A stretch of DNA of 64,000 nt from Agrobacterium vitis (GTDB lineage Bacteria > Pseudomonadota > Alphaproteobacteria > Rhizobiales > Rhizobiaceae). Numbering within the stretch: position 1 is the first letter of the stretch; each line of letters begins with the position of its first letter. Shown here piece after piece: positions 53,390 through 61,222 of this stretch. Both the position numbers and the translations under genes were made by a program. The stretch is from positions 2,237,001 to 2,301,000 of the forward strand of contig NZ_JACXXJ020000005.1 in the NCBI RefSeq assembly GCF_014926405.1. Direction: 5' to 3'. Below the pieces are notes generated by a model that ran no database searches, was not told the DNA's origin, and saw only the letters and a program-made list of their open reading frames with translations.

Positions 53390-53790
53390 CCCATCTTCGC
53401 GGCGTGAAGCCCGCGCTCACACCGGATCGCGCACCGCTTACGAAAGCACCTTCGGCCCCTAAATGGATGACCGATGAGGCTCGCGCGGAATGGAAACGAA
53501 TCATGCCGCGCTTGATCGAAGATCGAATCGTCACGAAAGCGGACCTGACCGGCGTCGAAAACTATTGTGTCGCCGTAGGCCGTGTCCGCGAGATCGAAGC
53601 GATTTTCCGCTCGTCCGGCCTGGATAAGACTCTTTTTGGAATGCAGAACCGGGCGATGCAGACTGCACGGCAGCTTGCCGCCGAATACGGCCTCTCGCCG
53701 GTATCACGCGCCCGTGTCGGCAGTGCGACCGGTGAGGACGACGACGAACCGAACGCCATGATGATCGGCAGGAACCGCAATCATGCCTAA
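53386..53790 (+). CDS. Terminase small subunit (P27 family)
   Basis: A 134-residue protein. APKWMTDEARAEWKRIMPRL, IVTKADLTGVENYCVAVGR and YGLSPVSRARV follow the P27 TerS pattern (P-x-x-L-x-x-x-A-x-x-x-W-x-x, then L-x-x-x-D). It recognises element DNA for packaging. Unlike most HK97-type phages, it lies after the head and connector genes. It overlaps the adaptor stop and the TerL start (8 bp). Confidence 0.85.
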   Translation: MTHLRGVKPALTPDRAPLTKAPSAPKWMTDEARAEWKRIMPRLIEDRIVTKADLTGVENYCVAVGRVREIEAIFRSSGLDKTLFGMQNRAMQTARQLAAEYGLSPVSRARVGSATGEDDDEPNAMMIGRNRNHA

Positions 53791-55417
53791 GAGCGCTTTT
53801 CCGCACTGGATTTTTGACGGCAGCGCCATCGCTGACCCGTTCGGCTATGGACAGGAAGCGGTTGATTTCATCCGGGCGCTGAAGCACCCGGCCAGTGTCG
53901 GCGCTAATGGCCGGTTCCAGCTTTACGACTTTCAGGAGCGTATGACTCGGCGCATCTATGGCCCGCGTAAGCCCGATGGAAGCCGTATCGTCCGCACGGT
54001 CTTTCTTATGCTGCCCCGTGGCAACCGCAAGACCAGTATCGCCGCAGCTTGGGCGCTTCTCCACACCATCGGCCCGGAAGCGCGGTCGGCCGGACAGGCT
54101 ATATTTGCTGCATCCGACCGCGAGCAGGCCGGAATCGGCTTCAAAGAAGCCGCGAACATCGTGCGGGAAGATAGGCGCTACGTCGCGGCGACCCGCATCT
54201 ATGATGCCCATAACTCGGCGAAAAAGATCATCTGCAAACCAAACAAGGCGGAATTGCTCGCCGTCTCCAGCGATGGCGCGGCCCAGCACGGCAAGACGCC
54301 CAGCTTTGTGCTTGTTGATGAAATCCACGCTTGGAAGGGCCGCGACCTTTGGGAAGCGCTCAAGTCCGGCATGGCGAAGGTTCCCGACACGCTGATGATA
54401 ATCGCCACGACCGCAGGCCGTGGACAGGAAAACATCGGTTTCGAGATTTACGATTACGCCCGGAAGGTCGCAACAGGCGAGATTGATGACCCGTCGTTTC
54501 TGCCGATCATTTTCGAAGCCGAACCCGGCGACGATTGGCGCGATGAGGCCGTCTGGCAAAAGGTCAATCCCGGCCTTACCCACGGCTTTCCCGATCTCGG
54601 CGGCTTGCAGACGATGGCGCGCGAGGCCGAACATCGCCCTGCCGAACGGTTCGCGTTCCAGCAGTTCCACCTTAATATGTGGCAGGCTGCTTCCCGCGAT
54701 CCTCTGTTTGATATGGCCGTCTACGATGCCGGGTGCGATCCGAACTTCGACCTCGCCGACCTTGAAGGCCTCCCGTGCTGGCTCGGCGTGGACTTGTCAC
54801 GTTCCGGTGACTTGACTGCTATCGTCGGTGCATGGCGTCACGATGATGGCCGTATTTCTGTTCACCCGTGGTTCTTTCTGCCGTCCGAAGGCCTAGAGGA
54901 CAAGGCGAAGGTCGAACAGGTTCCATATCCGCGCTGGCGCGACGACGGCCTGTTGACTGTCGTCGGCGGCAGAGTGATTGAACCCGACGTGATCGCCGAC
55001 AAGATTATCGACCTCTGCGGCACCTACGACGTGCAGGAGGTCGTCTTCGACCCTTCGCTTGCTGGCCCGATCATGGGCAGGCTGATGGATTACGGCATTA
55101 ACGTGCTTCAAGTGCGCCAATCGCCCTCCAATATGCACGGCCCGATTTGTGACCTTGAGCGTGTGGTGAATGGTCGCCGCATCCGTCACGGCGCGCACCC
55201 GATCCTTCGCAATCACTTTGAAAGTGCTGTGATCAGGCGGGCAGCAAATGTTTCCGAGACAACGACGATGCACAAAGGCACCAGCCACAGCAATCACATC
55301 GACGGCGCTATCGCGTCGGCGCTGTCCGTCTTTCGGGCAGTCGCCAACGATAACCGTCGCTCTATCCTCGACATGGACCCAGACGACCTCGACCATCTTT
55401 GGTCAGAAGCAGCATAG
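53783..55417 (+). CDS. Terminase large subunit
   Basis: A 544-residue packaging motor. The ATPase has FLMLPRGNRKTSIAAAWALL (Walker A, about 76-84) and PSFVLVDEIHAWKG (Walker B with catalytic Glu, about 177). The nuclease domain has CWLGVDLSRSGDLTAIVGAW (first Asp, about 334), EVVFDPSLAG and SHSNHIDGAIASALSVF (last Asp, about 506). Both centres look intact. It drives DNA into the capsid and cuts it; the P27-TerS pairing usually means HK97/phi-C31-like packaging. It ends 11 bp before the tape measure start. Confidence 0.95.
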   Translation: MPKSAFPHWIFDGSAIADPFGYGQEAVDFIRALKHPASVGANGRFQLYDFQERMTRRIYGPRKPDGSRIVRTVFLMLPRGNRKTSIAAAWALLHTIGPEARSAGQAIFAASDREQAGIGFKEAANIVREDRRYVAATRIYDAHNSAKKIICKPNKAELLAVSSDGAAQHGKTPSFVLVDEIHAWKGRDLWEALKSGMAKVPDTLMIIATTAGRGQENIGFEIYDYARKVATGEIDDPSFLPIIFEAEPGDDWRDEAVWQKVNPGLTHGFPDLGGLQTMAREAEHRPAERFAFQQFHLNMWQAASRDPLFDMAVYDAGCDPNFDLADLEGLPCWLGVDLSRSGDLTAIVGAWRHDDGRISVHPWFFLPSEGLEDKAKVEQVPYPRWRDDGLLTVVGGRVIEPDVIADKIIDLCGTYDVQEVVFDPSLAGPIMGRLMDYGINVLQVRQSPSNMHGPICDLERVVNGRRIRHGAHPILRNHFESAVIRRAANVSETTTMHKGTSHSNHIDGAIASALSVFRAVANDNRRSILDMDPDDLDHLWSEAA

Positions 55418-55428
55418 GAATTACCAAA

Positions 55429-58098
55429 ATGGACGACACACAGCGTCTTGTCGTGAGCCTGGAGGCCCGGCTTAACAAGTATGAGAAGGACATGAGCCGG
55501 GCGGCCAAAGCCACAAACGACAACTTCCGAAAGATGGAAGGCCGCGCCCGGCAGTCGGCAGAGAACATGGAAAAGACGATGGATAACGCCGCGTCGTCCA
55601 TTGGTAGCAAGCTCGAAACGATGTTCGCCCCACTGATGCGTGGCGGTGCTCTTGTTGCCGGCGTGGGTGGAGCAACCATTGCGCTGAAGGAAATCGCGAA
55701 CAGCGTCGCCGAAGTAGACCGTGAGGCCCGTAAAGCTGGTGTCTCATCGAAGGTATGGCAGCAGTGGACCTATGTCGCCACTGGCACCGGCATGAGCATC
55801 GACGGCGTGACCGACGCATTGAAGGATTTCCAGATCAACGCGGACGAGTTTGCCACTACCGGCAAGGGCACTGCCGAAGAGGCTTTCCAGCGTCTCGGCT
55901 ATACCGCGACCGACGTTGCGCAGAAGTTGAAAGACCCCAGCCGCTTCCTTGATGAGATCATCGGCAAGCTTCAGACGATGGATGCAGCCGCGCAAACCCG
56001 TATTCTTGACGAGGTATTCGGCGGAACCGGCGCGGAACAGATGGCGAAGGTGCTTGGCCTATCCGTCGCCGAAATTCAAAAGATGCGTAGCGAGGCAACC
56101 CTCTTCACCGATGAGCAGATTGAAGCCGCGAAGAAGATTGACAGAGAGTTCTCGACCATGTGGCGGAACTTCATGGTCTATGCCAAGCAGGCCGCTGTCG
56201 AAAGCGTCAACGTCGCTTCGAAAGTGATCGGCTATATCAATGACCCTTCAGGTGGAGCACGCAATCGTGCCGTCGCCAGCTATAACAGTTCCGATAAACA
56301 GCTTCGGCGCCTTCAGACACAACGTGCCGACCTTGCCAAGCAAATCGCCGAAACAGAAGCGAATCCGCTCAACGCCCTGAAGGAGACCGAACTTCGCCAG
56401 CTTCGCGCGGCTCTCGCTGCCATCGAAGACCAGATCGTCGCTCTGGGAGGCGGCAGCGACGAATTGAAGGCCGCGCTCCGAGAACTGTCCGGTATGACCA
56501 CTAATGTCGGCAACAGCTTCACGTCGAACACGACCGCAGCAAGGAACTTCAAGACCGCGCTCATCGAACTGAAGAACCTCGTCCCGGAACTGAAGGCCGA
56601 ACTCGACACCCTCGCCACGACGAACGGCATCGACGCGGCCTACAACAAGGCCGTGAACAGCGCCCGGACGATGGGGGAGGTCATGAACGCGACCGACCTT
56701 GCAAACCGCGCCAAGAGCATCGCCAAGTTCGGCAAGCACGATAATATCCTTGATCTTATCGCCAGCGTAGAAAGCGGCGGGGACTATAACGCGACACTCG
56801 ACAATGGCCGGTGGACGGGCGGCGCTCAGAACCTCACGGGCATGACGCTCAATCAGGTGCGTGACCTTCAGCGCAAGATGCTCGCTGACCCGGCTAACCG
56901 CGCCCTCTACGGCGACGGCAAAGGTTCGTCCGCGCTTGGCCGCTACCAGATCACGGGCGCGACCCTTGAGGGCCTTATCAAGGAACTAGGCCTGTCCGGT
57001 GATCGTCTCTATGATGAAAAGACCCAGGACGAACTTGCCCGCGCCCTTCTTCGCCGTCGTGGTAGTGATCCGGCAGCGCTTCGGCAGGAGTGGACCGGCC
57101 TTAACCGCGTGGACGATGGCACTATTCGCAGCACCTATAACGGCACGCCGACCGCAGCGCAGCCGCTGGCCCCGACCGACAGCGATAAGCAGCGGACAGA
57201 GTTACTGAAGCAGCAGGACGCGGCTCGCAAGAGCTTAAACCAGACAGTGCAAGAAGGCCTTGATCTCGCGCGGTTTGAACAGTCGATCTCCAGCATGTCG
57301 GCATCGCAACAACAGGTTGAGCTTGCGGTCTATCAAGCCCAACAAGAGGCTAAGCGCGCCGGGATTACCTTGTCAGATGAGGAAATCGCCAAGCTCCGCG
57401 AGAAGATCGCTCTGACACAACAGATTGATGGAGAAAACAAGAAGGTCGCGGCTTCCACTGATGGCTTGAAAAATGCCCAGGTCTATTTCGCCGAAAGCTT
57501 CACCAGCAACTTATCAGGCCTCCTCACCGGCACACAGACCCTCGAGGGGGCGCTGAAAGGCCTCTTAAACAGTCTCGTTGACGCCAGCCTTCAGGCGGCG
57601 CTACTCGGCAAAGGACCGCTTTCCGGCCTGTTTGGCGGCGGAGGCACCGGCAGTGGTATCCTCGGGTCAATCTTTGGCTTCGCGGACGGTGGCTATACTG
57701 GCGACGGCGGAAAATATGAACCGGCTGGCGTCGTCCATAAGGGCGAATACGTCATGTCAAAGGCAGCAACGCGCCGCATCGGTCTGGGAAATCTTGAGGC
57801 GATGCACCGTGGGGCGCTTCGTGGCGGATATGATGAAGGGGGCTATGTTGGGAATACCCCTGCTTTGCGCGCAGCGGACTTGAAGCCCAGCTACAATAAT
57901 GCCTCATCAGTCCAAAACATCAGCATTTCCACCCCCGTAACGGTGAACACTTCAGGCGGTGGAACGCCAGAACAAAACGCCGACCTCGCAAAACAGGTAT
58001 CGCGCGAAATGGAAGCGACGATGCGCTCGGTCGTAGTTTCAGAACTCCAGCAGCAAATGAGACCAGGTAATCTACTCAGCGCTGGACGCGGCAGATAA
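55429..58098 (+). CDS. Tail tape-measure protein with internal lysozyme-like domain
   Basis: An 890-residue protein. The N-terminal part is a coiled-coil-rich tape measure start (LVVSLEARLNKYEKDMSRAA, DREARKAGVSSKVWQQWTYV). Residues about 438-570 look like a muralytic domain (LDLIASVESGGDYNATLDNG, SSALGRYQITGATLEGLI), with the Glu of VESGGDY as candidate catalytic acid. The C-terminus has the typical FADGGYTGDGGKY and VHKGEYVMSKAATRRIGLG segments that recur at the end of tape measure proteins. The start at 55429 follows AGGAATTACC. It sets tail length and may help DNA entry. It is the last structural gene; no tail tube or baseplate gene follows. Confidence 0.9.
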   Translation: MDDTQRLVVSLEARLNKYEKDMSRAAKATNDNFRKMEGRARQSAENMEKTMDNAASSIGSKLETMFAPLMRGGALVAGVGGATIALKEIANSVAEVDREARKAGVSSKVWQQWTYVATGTGMSIDGVTDALKDFQINADEFATTGKGTAEEAFQRLGYTATDVAQKLKDPSRFLDEIIGKLQTMDAAAQTRILDEVFGGTGAEQMAKVLGLSVAEIQKMRSEATLFTDEQIEAAKKIDREFSTMWRNFMVYAKQAAVESVNVASKVIGYINDPSGGARNRAVASYNSSDKQLRRLQTQRADLAKQIAETEANPLNALKETELRQLRAALAAIEDQIVALGGGSDELKAALRELSGMTTNVGNSFTSNTTAARNFKTALIELKNLVPELKAELDTLATTNGIDAAYNKAVNSARTMGEVMNATDLANRAKSIAKFGKHDNILDLIASVESGGDYNATLDNGRWTGGAQNLTGMTLNQVRDLQRKMLADPANRALYGDGKGSSALGRYQITGATLEGLIKELGLSGDRLYDEKTQDELARALLRRRGSDPAALRQEWTGLNRVDDGTIRSTYNGTPTAAQPLAPTDSDKQRTELLKQQDAARKSLNQTVQEGLDLARFEQSISSMSASQQQVELAVYQAQQEAKRAGITLSDEEIAKLREKIALTQQIDGENKKVAASTDGLKNAQVYFAESFTSNLSGLLTGTQTLEGALKGLLNSLVDASLQAALLGKGPLSGLFGGGGTGSGILGSIFGFADGGYTGDGGKYEPAGVVHKGEYVMSKAATRRIGLGNLEAMHRGALRGGYDEGGYVGNTPALRAADLKPSYNNASSVQNISISTPVTVNTSGGGTPEQNADLAKQVSREMEATMRSVVVSELQQQMRPGNLLSAGRGR

Positions 58099-58106
58099 AC
58101 GCAAGA

Positions 58107-58134
58107 CGCCGGAGGTCATCCCTGACTTCCGGCG
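58107..58134. terminator. Hairpin after the tape measure gene
   Basis: CGCCGGAGGTCA and TGACTTCCGGCG pair (one G-T) around TCCC, 9 bp after the stop. The T-rich stretch after it is interrupted (CTCGCAATCAATTTT), so termination is likely but not certain. Confidence 0.6.
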
Positions 58135-58322
58135 CTCGCAATCAATTTTGATCTGTCTAGCAGCACAATGCCGCTTTTGATCGTCGCCATTATCGCACTA
58201 TATCACGAATTTCGTCAATACTATTATGTATAAATTACCTGTCTAATTGCTTAAAATATCAAGGAAACTAGACATTTGAACGTATAGATAAACATTGCTA
58301 CAATGACATAATGCAAAAAATA

Positions 58323-58359
58323 AAGGGCCGGTCCGCTTTCGACGGAAGACCGAGCCCTT
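58323..58359. promoter_or_regulatory. Hairpin just upstream of the HUH gene, candidate origin
   Basis: AAGGGC (58323-58328) with GGTC pairs with GACC and GCCCTT (58354-58359); an inner CCG/CGG pair closes a CTTTCGA-type loop. It lies 14-50 bp before the ATG of an HUH-type replication gene in an otherwise AT-rich gap (58135-58320). HUH initiators nick at hairpins of this kind close to their gene, but it could instead be a leader terminator. Confidence 0.5.
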
Positions 58360-58372
58360 AGAGGTATTATGA

Positions 58373-59242
58373 ATGGATCTATATTACCCGAAGCCGGGTA
58401 AAAGTCAACAATCCCCCGTGGGTTTTGTTGACCACAGCTCGACAAACGACATCTGCAAAAACGGGTGTTTTGCAACATTTTCGGCATGCGCAAATCGGCC
58501 TGAAACCCCTACGGCACAAGGTATTCCCGCCGCCCAAGGGGACGAGGCTCTAGTATATGCAAACAACCATACAAACACCCCTAAGCCTACCTACCTAACC
58601 ATCGTTGCCCAGGAGCTTAGTAAGTATGAGGCCCACCAGCAGAAGCATAAGCCCAGGGGCCGCAATGCGAAGAACTCCATCAAGGCGCAACGAGCATCAC
58701 ACGAGAAATCGAAGGCCTGGAAACGACTGCCGGCTGATGATCGGGAAAGCCGTGTCCGCGATTACGCCTTCCGCAGTGAGTCCGTTGCCTTCACCTTGAA
58801 CCTGACACCAGAGAAGCAGGCGAAGCTTCAGAAAGAAGAACGTCCGGCTAAAGCGCTTGCCGACGCCCTCAACCGACGCTGCAAGACCTTGCTTGGCCGC
58901 GCCGTGCCGATCTCACTAGCGTTAGAAGTCAGCCCGACCGGGCGACTTCATGCCCATGGTATCGCGACCCTGGAGCGCGGTGAATGGAAGTCTTTCCGGG
59001 AAGCCCTGAAGAGCGCGGGTGGCAAATTGCAAGCCCCGGCCACCGGACGGGAAACCGACACCCGTCGGCTTTGGAGCGCTACCGGATGGGCCGCTTACAT
59101 GCGCAAGAGTTTCCACGAGACGGCTGAAGCGCTTGGCACCGACAAGATCGTCTATCAGTGCAACGCAACCCGCGCCGGTGCGCGTGAGGAGTATGAAGCC
59201 AGCCTAGCCAGACAGAAAATCGCACGGAGAAATCGCCGGTAA
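58373..59242 (+). CDS. HUH-type replication initiator-like protein
   Basis: A 289-residue protein. Three blocks fit HUH endonucleases of rolling-circle type: SVAFTLNLTPEK (motif 1, about 137), GRLHAHGIATLERGE (motif 2, the two His of HAH about 191-193) and WAAYMRKSFHE (motif 3, Tyr about 241 with the Lys three residues on). The N-terminal 130 residues are basic and Lys/Arg-rich. HUH Rep proteins nick one strand at an origin and start rolling-circle replication. I do not recognise the exact family. It stands alone after the head/tail genes with a hairpin upstream, and a GAGG ribosome site precedes the ATG. Confidence 0.65.
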   Translation: MDLYYPKPGKSQQSPVGFVDHSSTNDICKNGCFATFSACANRPETPTAQGIPAAQGDEALVYANNHTNTPKPTYLTIVAQELSKYEAHQQKHKPRGRNAKNSIKAQRASHEKSKAWKRLPADDRESRVRDYAFRSESVAFTLNLTPEKQAKLQKEERPAKALADALNRRCKTLLGRAVPISLALEVSPTGRLHAHGIATLERGEWKSFREALKSAGGKLQAPATGRETDTRRLWSATGWAAYMRKSFHETAEALGTDKIVYQCNATRAGAREEYEASLARQKIARRNRR

Positions 59243-59339
59243 ATCAATTTTTACTTACTAAGTATCTGATATTATTTAATATTTTTCAATTTAGCGGTTT
59301 ACATTTCATTCAGAATTACGGATACATAGAACCGTAGAT

Positions 59340-59348
59340 GTAACCGAA
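59340..59348 (+). promoter_or_regulatory. Regulatory half-site upstream of small gene 59360
   Basis: GTAACCGAA, preceded by ACATAGAAC, lies 11 bp before the ATG at 59360. The same ACATAG-AAC-GTAACCGAA arrangement recurs before the next gene, where it forms a perfect dyad. The two genes are probably controlled by one factor. Confidence 0.5.
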
Positions 59349-59359
59349 GGACGTGGAAC

Positions 59360-59551
59360 ATGGATAACCAGCTTGATGAAATTTATCTTCCGAATGATCT
59401 CTATGAGGCCGTGACTAACCGCCTTGTCGAGGTTCTACCACTGCTTGGAAGCCGCGATGATCTCGTGCAGAGATTAGGAGAGGTCGCCCGTATTTGGCCC
59501 GCATATTCGCAGGCCCCTCGTGAGCGGGAAGAATTCCTAGAAGCAGCATAA
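59360..59551 (+). CDS. Small protein of unknown function
   Basis: A 63-residue acidic protein (MDNQLDEIYLPNDLYEAVTN followed by LVEVLPLLGSRDDLVQRLGE and PREREEFLEAA). An AAGGA ribosome site is 8 nt before the ATG. Mostly helical by eye; no known domain. It begins the cluster of small genes after the HUH gene. Confidence 0.6.
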   Translation: MDNQLDEIYLPNDLYEAVTNRLVEVLPLLGSRDDLVQRLGEVARIWPAYSQAPREREEFLEAA

Positions 59552-59572
59552 GTTTTCACTTGCAATTTTGGT

Positions 59573-59599
59573 TTCGGTTACATAGTAACTGTAACCGAA
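59573..59599. promoter_or_regulatory. 9-bp dyad upstream of gene 59617
   Basis: TTCGGTTAC (59573-59581) is exactly mirrored by GTAACCGAA (59591-59599) around a 9-nt centre. It partly repeats the site before the gene at 59360. Its spacing fits a dimeric repressor site. Confidence 0.6.
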
Positions 59600-59616
59600 C
59601 AAGGATGACAACGAAT

Positions 59617-60132
59617 ATGGCTATGACGAGTGCTGAAAAGGTTCGACGTTTTCGCGAACGACAAAAGGAGGAGGACAAGCAGGCGCGTAGGCAAAGCGAG
59701 CCGACACAACACTGGTATTTGAGGCGAGGCTTCTCCGAATACGCAGACCATTCCGGCGAGCGCATTGATTATGAGATGGCCCTTGATGTGGCGGGATTGC
59801 AAGCTGATGGGTTTTATGATGAGGCAAGCCCAAAGTCAGCAACCGGCGACATCGAACCCTCGACTTACGAAAATATCAATGGCGCAGTCGGCAGAGCCGA
59901 ACTGACAATTGGTATGCTTCTCGAAGCTGCCACCACACTCGCCGGTATGGTCAACGACTTCAAACAGCAAGAAATCAACGCCAGGATCGCGGAATTAGAG
60001 ACCTCCGACCTCAACGATCCGGACGCACGCAAACAGGCTTTGGCGGATATCGTCAAGCTTACGAAATACCGCGACCAGTTATCTAAGCAGGTCCGGTGGA
60101 CCCTTCCACAGTGGAAGGTGAAGGGCGAATAG
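59617..60132 (+). CDS. Unknown early-type protein
   Basis: A 171-residue protein. The start at 59617 (MAMTSAEKVRRFRERQKEED) is chosen because AAGGA lies 11 nt upstream and that basic start is common in small phage proteins; ATG 59605 is an alternative. Later regions (GAVGRAELTIGMLLEAATTL, QEINARIAELETSD, DIVKLTKYRDQLSKQV) are helical, with a probable coiled coil. The overall shape is of a DNA-binding or packaging-related protein, but I do not recognise a family. Confidence 0.6.
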   Translation: MAMTSAEKVRRFRERQKEEDKQARRQSEPTQHWYLRRGFSEYADHSGERIDYEMALDVAGLQADGFYDEASPKSATGDIEPSTYENINGAVGRAELTIGMLLEAATTLAGMVNDFKQQEINARIAELETSDLNDPDARKQALADIVKLTKYRDQLSKQVRWTLPQWKVKGE

Positions 60133-60215
60133 CCCGAAGGGGAACGGCAAAGCTCTGCGACCAAACTTCGCTTCGCCGTCCCTCTATCTCAGTGTCACCA
60201 AACAAAGGAGTTCAA

Positions 60216-60443
60216 ATGACACCCGAAAGTAACACAAGCAACGAAACCGCCGCAATCCTCTCCACTGTCGATCTAATCGACAGTGCAATTGCCGCTTTAG
60301 AATTTTCAGGCCTGGATCTCCGGGCTGAAAATGCCGAAGAGCTAATCGCGGATCTCACCGACCCCGCTCAAGCAATCATTGAACTTCGGCAACTTGCAGA
60401 CCTGATCGAAGCCCACGAGCATGCACGTAAGGAGGCCGCATAA
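60216..60443 (+). CDS. Small acidic protein of unknown function
   Basis: A 75-residue acidic helical protein (STVDLIDSAIAALEFSGLDL, AEELIADLTDPAQAIIELRQ). The ATG at 60216 follows AAAGGAG at ideal spacing; the longer frame from 60096 overlaps the previous gene. Its stop overlaps the next start (TAATG). Confidence 0.65.
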   Translation: MTPESNTSNETAAILSTVDLIDSAIAALEFSGLDLRAENAEELIADLTDPAQAIIELRQLADLIEAHEHARKEAA

Positions 60444-60673
60444 TGTCTGCAAAGCACACCTTCATCCAAACAGAAACCCGAGTGTTTCGCGGGGAAGAAT
60501 ACCATTTCCATGTTTTCACGGACGACAAAATGATCCATGTCCTCGGTAGAGGTGACAAAGAATCAACAGGGAAGCCGATCGATCAAGAGAGCCGCACGCT
60601 TATTGCCAACGACATGATTTCCAGATTGTTCACTCGTGGGAATGTCGCCCCAGGCGCATGGGAGATTGCCTAA
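60443..60673 (+). CDS. Small protein of unknown function
   Basis: A 76-residue protein (TRVFRGEEYHFHVFTDDKMI, SRTLIANDMISRLFTRGNV). It starts in the stop of the previous gene and ends in the start of the next (TAATG both times), so it is translated as part of a chain. The beta-rich start and helical end are typical of small accessory phage proteins; no family recognised. Confidence 0.6.
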   Translation: MSAKHTFIQTETRVFRGEEYHFHVFTDDKMIHVLGRGDKESTGKPIDQESRTLIANDMISRLFTRGNVAPGAWEIA

Positions 60674-60933
60674 TGACAAAGGCTACTAAATCACATTTCT
60701 CGCCAGATCTTCAGGCAATCATTGATGCAAACCGCAAACGGTATCATGACGCTTCAGGCAAAGAAGAAGACAACATTCACCAGCTAGCCGTCTTGATCAA
60801 GGCCGCGGAGGTCGCCACGCAAGCTATGCCGGACGACCCTCATCATTTTCTTTTCGCAGCCGGATATATCGGCGCTTTGATCACAGGGAAGAAGGGTCTC
60901 GAACGAGCAAACGCGATTGCAGCAACCCTTTAA
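60673..60933 (+). CDS. Small protein of unknown function
   Basis: An 86-residue protein (SHFSPDLQAIIDANRKRYHD, HHFLFAAGYIGALITGKKGL). The start at 60673 overlaps the previous stop (TAATG). Helical, with a short hydrophobic segment (FLFAAGYIGALI). The strong terminator directly after it ends the small-gene cluster. Confidence 0.6.
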   Translation: MTKATKSHFSPDLQAIIDANRKRYHDASGKEEDNIHQLAVLIKAAEVATQAMPDDPHHFLFAAGYIGALITGKKGLERANAIAATL

Positions 60934-60938
60934 ACGCT

Positions 60939-60966
60939 AAGGCCCGCTTCGGCGGGCCTTTCTTTT
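60939..60966 (+). terminator. Strong Rho-independent terminator
   Basis: GGCCCGC, a TTC loop and GGCGGGCC are followed by TTTCTTTT. This ends the rightward transcript of the element's small genes. Confidence 0.9.
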
Positions 60967-60981
60967 GACAGCTAAAATCGT

Positions 60982-61122
60982 TCACTTCGCAAGGACGGCA
61001 CGCACCTTCGGGAAGCGCTTGATTGCCAGCTGACCAAGGGCCATATAGTCTACAAGCGTCGTCTGTGGACGCGGCTCGTAGCTGCCCCTTGCCGGCTGAT
61101 TGATTGCCGATTTGATGATCAT
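60982..61122 (-). CDS. Possible 46-residue protein
   Basis: A short ORF starting MIIKSAINQPARGSYEPRPQ and ending FPKVRAVLAK, basic. GGGAG lies 8 nt before the ATG. Upstream is a good sigma-70 promoter (TTGAAC at 61181-61186, 17 bp, TATATA at 61158-61163, all minus strand). No family recognised. Confidence 0.45.
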   Translation of the reverse strand: MIIKSAINQPARGSYEPRPQTTLVDYMALGQLAIKRFPKVRAVLAK

Positions 61123-61157
61123 AGCCACAACTCCCGTGCTTATTTTGCACTGGTCTT

Positions 61158-61186
61158 TATATAGCATATTATAGGCATAGGTTCAA
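61158..61186 (-). promoter_or_regulatory. Sigma-70-like promoter of the 46-residue ORF
   Basis: On the minus strand TTGAAC and TATATA are separated by exactly 17 bp, followed by AAAG. It lies between the cargo gene and the small basic ORF and reads into the latter. Confidence 0.55.
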
Positions 61187-61222
61187 ACCCCATTAAGAAC
61201 GCCTACATATGGCGCTTAATCC

